A stretch of DNA of 18,384 nt from Candidatus Opitulatrix roisinitermitis (GTDB taxonomy: Bacteria > Actinomycetota > Actinomycetes > Actinomycetales > Bifidobacteriaceae): assembly GCA_031288055.1 (NCBI GenBank), contig JAITSD010000115.1:1-18384 (forward strand). Reading direction: 5' to 3'. This document shows, piece by piece, positions 15,522 through 18,384 of the stretch. The notes under the pieces are model-generated. The model was not told the origin of the DNA. It saw nothing but the letters and a program-made list of their open reading frames with translations, and searched no databases. Both the position numbers and the translations under genes were made by a program. Each line of letters begins with the position of its first letter. Within the stretch, counting starts at the first letter, position 1.

Positions 15522-17540
15522 ATGGTAGATTCTTTATTAGAGGTTAGCGATTTATATATTGATTTTACAGTTGATAAAAAAGCTGTTTCGGCTGTTCAAG
15601 GGGTAAGTTTTACTGTTGAACATGGTCAAAAAGTGGCTATTGTAGGTGAATCTGGTTCAGGTAAATCTACCACAGCTCATTCTTTAATAAATCTTTTACC
15701 TGGTACGGGTAGAGTTAAATCAGGTTCAATAAAATTAGAAGGTAATGAATTAGTTGGAACTAGTTTTAAAAAGTTTATTCAAATTAGGGGTAAGAAAATT
15801 GGTTTAGTGCCGCAGGATCCTATGAGTAATTTAAATCCAGTTTACAAAATTGGTAATCAAATAGGAGAGGCCTTAAGTGCTAACAATGTTGATGTTGATC
15901 ATGATATTATTCAAAAAGAAATTGATGGTAAAGTTACTATTCTACATTCTGATAATGAATTGTTTTTAGGCAGGGGTGCACGACAAAAAATTGAAATTGA
16001 AGTTTTGAACATTTGGTTGAACGAAGCTAATTATAATGTAGATGAAGTTTTTGGTAAAATTGATATTAAATTAATTGACCATTTAGCTTTACGACGAGAT
16101 TTAGTAAATATTTTACAGTCTGCTGGAGTTTTGGAATCTGATGCTGCTGATATACATGCCCGTATTAAGGCTTTACATGCAAAATTAATTGTGGGATCAT
16201 CCATTCGTTTAGATGTTATAAAAACTTTGCAGAAGTTTTCTTTATCAGAAGTTCAAGCTAAACAAATGGTTGAAAAATATGTTAAAGGTTCAACTAAAGT
16301 TGACAGAATTGCTGGGCTTTTGTCGGAGGCGGGTCTTACTCATGCAGGACAAAGAGCTAAACAGTATCCGCATGAGTTTTCTGGAGGTATGCGTCAGAGA
16401 GCTTTAATTGCTATGGCATTGGCAGCTCGTCCGCGTTTGTTAATTGCTGATGAACCAACTAGTGCTTTGGATGTGACTGTACAAAAGCGTATTTTGGATC
16501 GTATTAATCGTATAAATACAACTTTAGGTGTGGCTGTTTTATTTATAACTCATGATTTGGGTTTAGCAGCCGAGTATTCAGATAAATTAATTGTTATGCA
16601 TAAAGGTAGGATTGTGGAGTCGGGGGCATCTTTAGAAGTTTTGCGGAATCCACGACATCCTTACACTAAAGAGTTGATGAAAGCTGCTCCATCTTTGAAT
16701 GCAAGCAGATTAGTCTCTGAATCTAATTCTCAAGTTGATAAATCGATTCAAAAGTCTGCAAATGTTTTTGAATTTGTTAATTTAACTAAAAAATTTAAAT
16801 TACCTGGTACTAAAAAACTTTTTAAAGCGGTTGATAATATTTCTTTTAAAGTTCCTAGGGGAAAAACGACAGCTATTGTTGGTGAATCAGGCTCAGGTAA
16901 ATCAACTGTGGCTAATATGGCTTTAGGTTTATTAACTCCAACTTCAGGTAATATTTTATTTGAATCAAATTCTATGAAAGATATTTTGCAATCTAAAAAA
17001 TTGGCTAAAGATTTTCGCATAAAAGTTCAACCAGTTTTTCAAAACCCTTATGGTTCTTTGGATCCTTTGTATTCATTAGGACGAGCTGTGGCTGAGCCTT
17101 TAGAAATTCATGGCGTGGGTGACTCTGAGAGCCGTAATCAAAGAGTTAAAGAACTTTTAGAATTAGTTCAATTGCCAAATGATGTTATAACTAGATACCC
17201 TAATGAATTATCAGGCGGTCAACGACAAAGGATTGCCATCGCTAGAGCCCTAGCCCTTAATCCAGAATTGATTTTATTAGATGAGGCTGTGTCCGCTTTA
17301 GATGTTTTAGTCCAAGAACAGATTTTACAATTATTAAATAATTTGCAAAAAGAATTAGGTTTAACATATTTATTTATAACCCACGATTTAGCTGTGGTAA
17401 ATATAGTGGCTGATGATGTTATAGTTATGGAATCGGGTAAATTGGTTGAACAAGGCAAAACTGTTGATATATTTAAAAATCCTAAACAAGAATATACTCA
17501 AAATTTGTTGGATGCTATTCCGGGTAGAAATTTAATTTAG
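15522..17540 (+). CDS. Peptide ABC transporter ATPase, two fused nucleotide-binding domains (DppD-DppF type)
   Basis: The 672-residue protein supplies both ATPase sites of the importer. Domain 1: Walker A GESGSGKS (42-49), Q-loop Gln98 in LVPQDP, signature FSGGMRQR (286-293), Walker B with Asp310-Glu311, switch His344. Domain 2: Walker A starting at Gly454, Q-loop Gln507, signature LSGGQRQR (563-570), Walker B Asp587-Glu588, switch His621. Both sites look intact. Between them lies the oligopeptide-transporter C-terminal segment with HPYTKELMKAAPSL (about residues 384-397), which fits the DppD half. Q-loop to signature Ser is 189 residues in domain 1 but only 57 in domain 2, so domain 1 carries about 130 extra residues. 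AAAGGAT precedes the ATG. Confidence 0.95.
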   Translation: MVDSLLEVSDLYIDFTVDKKAVSAVQGVSFTVEHGQKVAIVGESGSGKSTTAHSLINLLPGTGRVKSGSIKLEGNELVGTSFKKFIQIRGKKIGLVPQDPMSNLNPVYKIGNQIGEALSANNVDVDHDIIQKEIDGKVTILHSDNELFLGRGARQKIEIEVLNIWLNEANYNVDEVFGKIDIKLIDHLALRRDLVNILQSAGVLESDAADIHARIKALHAKLIVGSSIRLDVIKTLQKFSLSEVQAKQMVEKYVKGSTKVDRIAGLLSEAGLTHAGQRAKQYPHEFSGGMRQRALIAMALAARPRLLIADEPTSALDVTVQKRILDRINRINTTLGVAVLFITHDLGLAAEYSDKLIVMHKGRIVESGASLEVLRNPRHPYTKELMKAAPSLNASRLVSESNSQVDKSIQKSANVFEFVNLTKKFKLPGTKKLFKAVDNISFKVPRGKTTAIVGESGSGKSTVANMALGLLTPTSGNILFESNSMKDILQSKKLAKDFRIKVQPVFQNPYGSLDPLYSLGRAVAEPLEIHGVGDSESRNQRVKELLELVQLPNDVITRYPNELSGGQRQRIAIARALALNPELILLDEAVSALDVLVQEQILQLLNNLQKELGLTYLFITHDLAVVNIVADDVIVMESGKLVEQGKTVDIFKNPKQEYTQNLLDAIPGRNLI

Positions 17541-17562
17541 TATTGTTTGTATTTAGCTATAA

Positions 17563-18384
17563 ATGACTATTTTACAAGATATACCCATTTATGCTAAGGT
17601 GGTTAAAGATGGTCAAATTATTTCTAAAGCGACCAATACTCGTACTAAGACTTACGATATAACGGGTCATGCTGAAATTAACGCTTTAAGGCAAGCAGCT
17701 ATAGAATTAAACACATGGAATTTAGATGGTTGTGAATTATACTCCACTTTAGAACCTTGTCTAATGTGTATAGCTGCTATAATGGATAGTAAAATTTCCA
17801 AATTATATTACGCTGCCTTTGACAAAAAGGCTGGGGCTTGCGGTTCAGTTTGGAATATACCAGCTGATGGACGCACTAGACGGCATTTAGAGGTTTATGG
17901 CGGCGTGGTAATTGATGGCTTATCAGCTTTAGAACATAGTCAAAGAGTTTCGAGGTTTTTTCAGCATTCAATTCGTTCATATGCTAACCGATCAAATAAA
18001 TTACCAGATAAATATGCTTTAGCTTTAAAAAAGTATCAAAAGGATTATTTAATTAATTTAAATCAATTAAAAAATAATTTAGTTAAATGGACAGAACAAT
18101 ATAAAAAGATTATCTTAGAAATTGGCTCTGGACAAGGTAAAACGATTGTTCAAGCGGCAATTTCGGAACCTGAAACATTGTTTATTGGATCAGAGGTTTA
18201 TTTAGCTGGTTTAGCCCATACGGTATATTCAGCACATATGCAATCCTTAGATAATTGTAAATTATATAATGGTGATGTTAATAATTTATTACAGATTGTG
18301 CCAGATAATTTTTTTCAAGATATTTGGTATTTTTTTCCAGATCCTTGGCCTAAAAGAAAACATCATAAAAGACGATTAATTAAT
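17563..18384 (+). CDS. tadA-trmB: TadA-like tRNA deaminase fused to TrmB tRNA methyltransferase (3' end outside the window)
   Basis: I translated this frame by hand: it is open for all 274 codons from ATG 17563 to the window edge. Residues 1-140 match tRNA adenosine-34 deaminase (A to I in the anticodon): DIPIYAKVVKDGQII, the zinc and proton-shuttle motif HAE (36-38), zinc ligands PCLMC (Cys66 and Cys69), DKKAGACGS (87-95), and a late RFFQHSIR. Residues about 147-274 match TrmB, which makes 7-methylguanosine-46 in tRNA: LEIGSGQGKT (185-194) binds S-adenosylmethionine, GSE near 210 is the next conserved acidic site, and FFPDPWPKRKHHKRRLIN (257-274) is the TrmB signature. No stop or start separates the halves. 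The usual first helix of TadA is missing. There is no clear Shine-Dalgarno site; the gene lies 22 nt after the ATPase gene. Confidence 0.9.
   Translation, partial: MTILQDIPIYAKVVKDGQIISKATNTRTKTYDITGHAEINALRQAAIELNTWNLDGCELYSTLEPCLMCIAAIMDSKISKLYYAAFDKKAGACGSVWNIPADGRTRRHLEVYGGVVIDGLSALEHSQRVSRFFQHSIRSYANRSNKLPDKYALALKKYQKDYLINLNQLKNNLVKWTEQYKKIILEIGSGQGKTIVQAAISEPETLFIGSEVYLAGLAHTVYSAHMQSLDNCKLYNGDVNNLLQIVPDNFFQDIWYFFPDPWPKRKHHKRRLIN

Noticed and set aside
105..17540. TGA reassigned to tryptophan (genetic code 4)
   Set aside because: All genes are full length under the standard code and Trp positions use TGG. TGA is simply unused as a stop in the visible genes.
15522..17540. Two separate ATPase genes (dppD and dppF)
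   Set aside because: One frame continues through both domains with no stop, and the linker matches the DppD C-terminal segment.

Overview
The window reads as chromosomal DNA of a very AT-rich actinobacterium (about one third G+C by eye). Every gene is on the + strand and gaps are short. The ATP synthase proteins carry actinobacterial hallmarks: a long delta subunit (256 aa), an alpha subunit with an acidic C-terminal tail, and a short epsilon subunit without the C-terminal helical hairpin. The gamma subunit has KIFKAQELISASRI near its N-terminus where most bacteria have an ITKAM-type motif. From memory this KIFxAQE form is typical of Bifidobacteriaceae. My best guess is a low-GC, possibly host-associated relative of bifidobacteria. 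This is inference and needs a phylogeny.

Layout. Positions 1-107 hold the last 34 codons of an unidentified gene. Positions 154-2195 hold three metabolic genes: coaD (coenzyme A synthesis), a fructosamine-kinase-family gene that lacks any ATG, GTG or TTG at its proper start, and a histidine phosphatase. Positions 2244-4856 encode a P-type ATPase of the calcium-pump type. Positions 5000-11129 hold the ATP synthase genes in the order c, b, delta, alpha, gamma, beta, epsilon; subunit a (atpB), normally just before atpE, is not in the window. Positions 11138-11800 encode an unrecognised lipoprotein. Positions 11924-17540 hold a complete peptide ABC importer: a binding lipoprotein, two permeases, and a single protein with two ATPase domains. 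The first of those domains has about 130 extra residues. From 17563 to the window edge runs an open reading frame in which a TadA-like tRNA deaminase is continuous with a TrmB tRNA methyltransferase.

How the genes relate. The ATP synthase operon supplies or spends proton-motive force. The importer spends ATP to bring in peptides, and the P-type ATPase spends ATP to export cations. The gaps before atpE (143 nt) and before the binding lipoprotein (123 nt) are the likeliest promoter regions; the second contains two TATAAT boxes, one inside a perfect inverted repeat. No gene-free stretch exceeds 300 bases. I saw no tRNA or rRNA gene, insertion sequence, CRISPR array, or classical intrinsic terminator.

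Most worth a second look: the TadA-TrmB fusion, the kinase without a canonical start codon, the insertion in the first ATPase domain, the missing atpB, and the total absence of TGA among the 16 stop codons.
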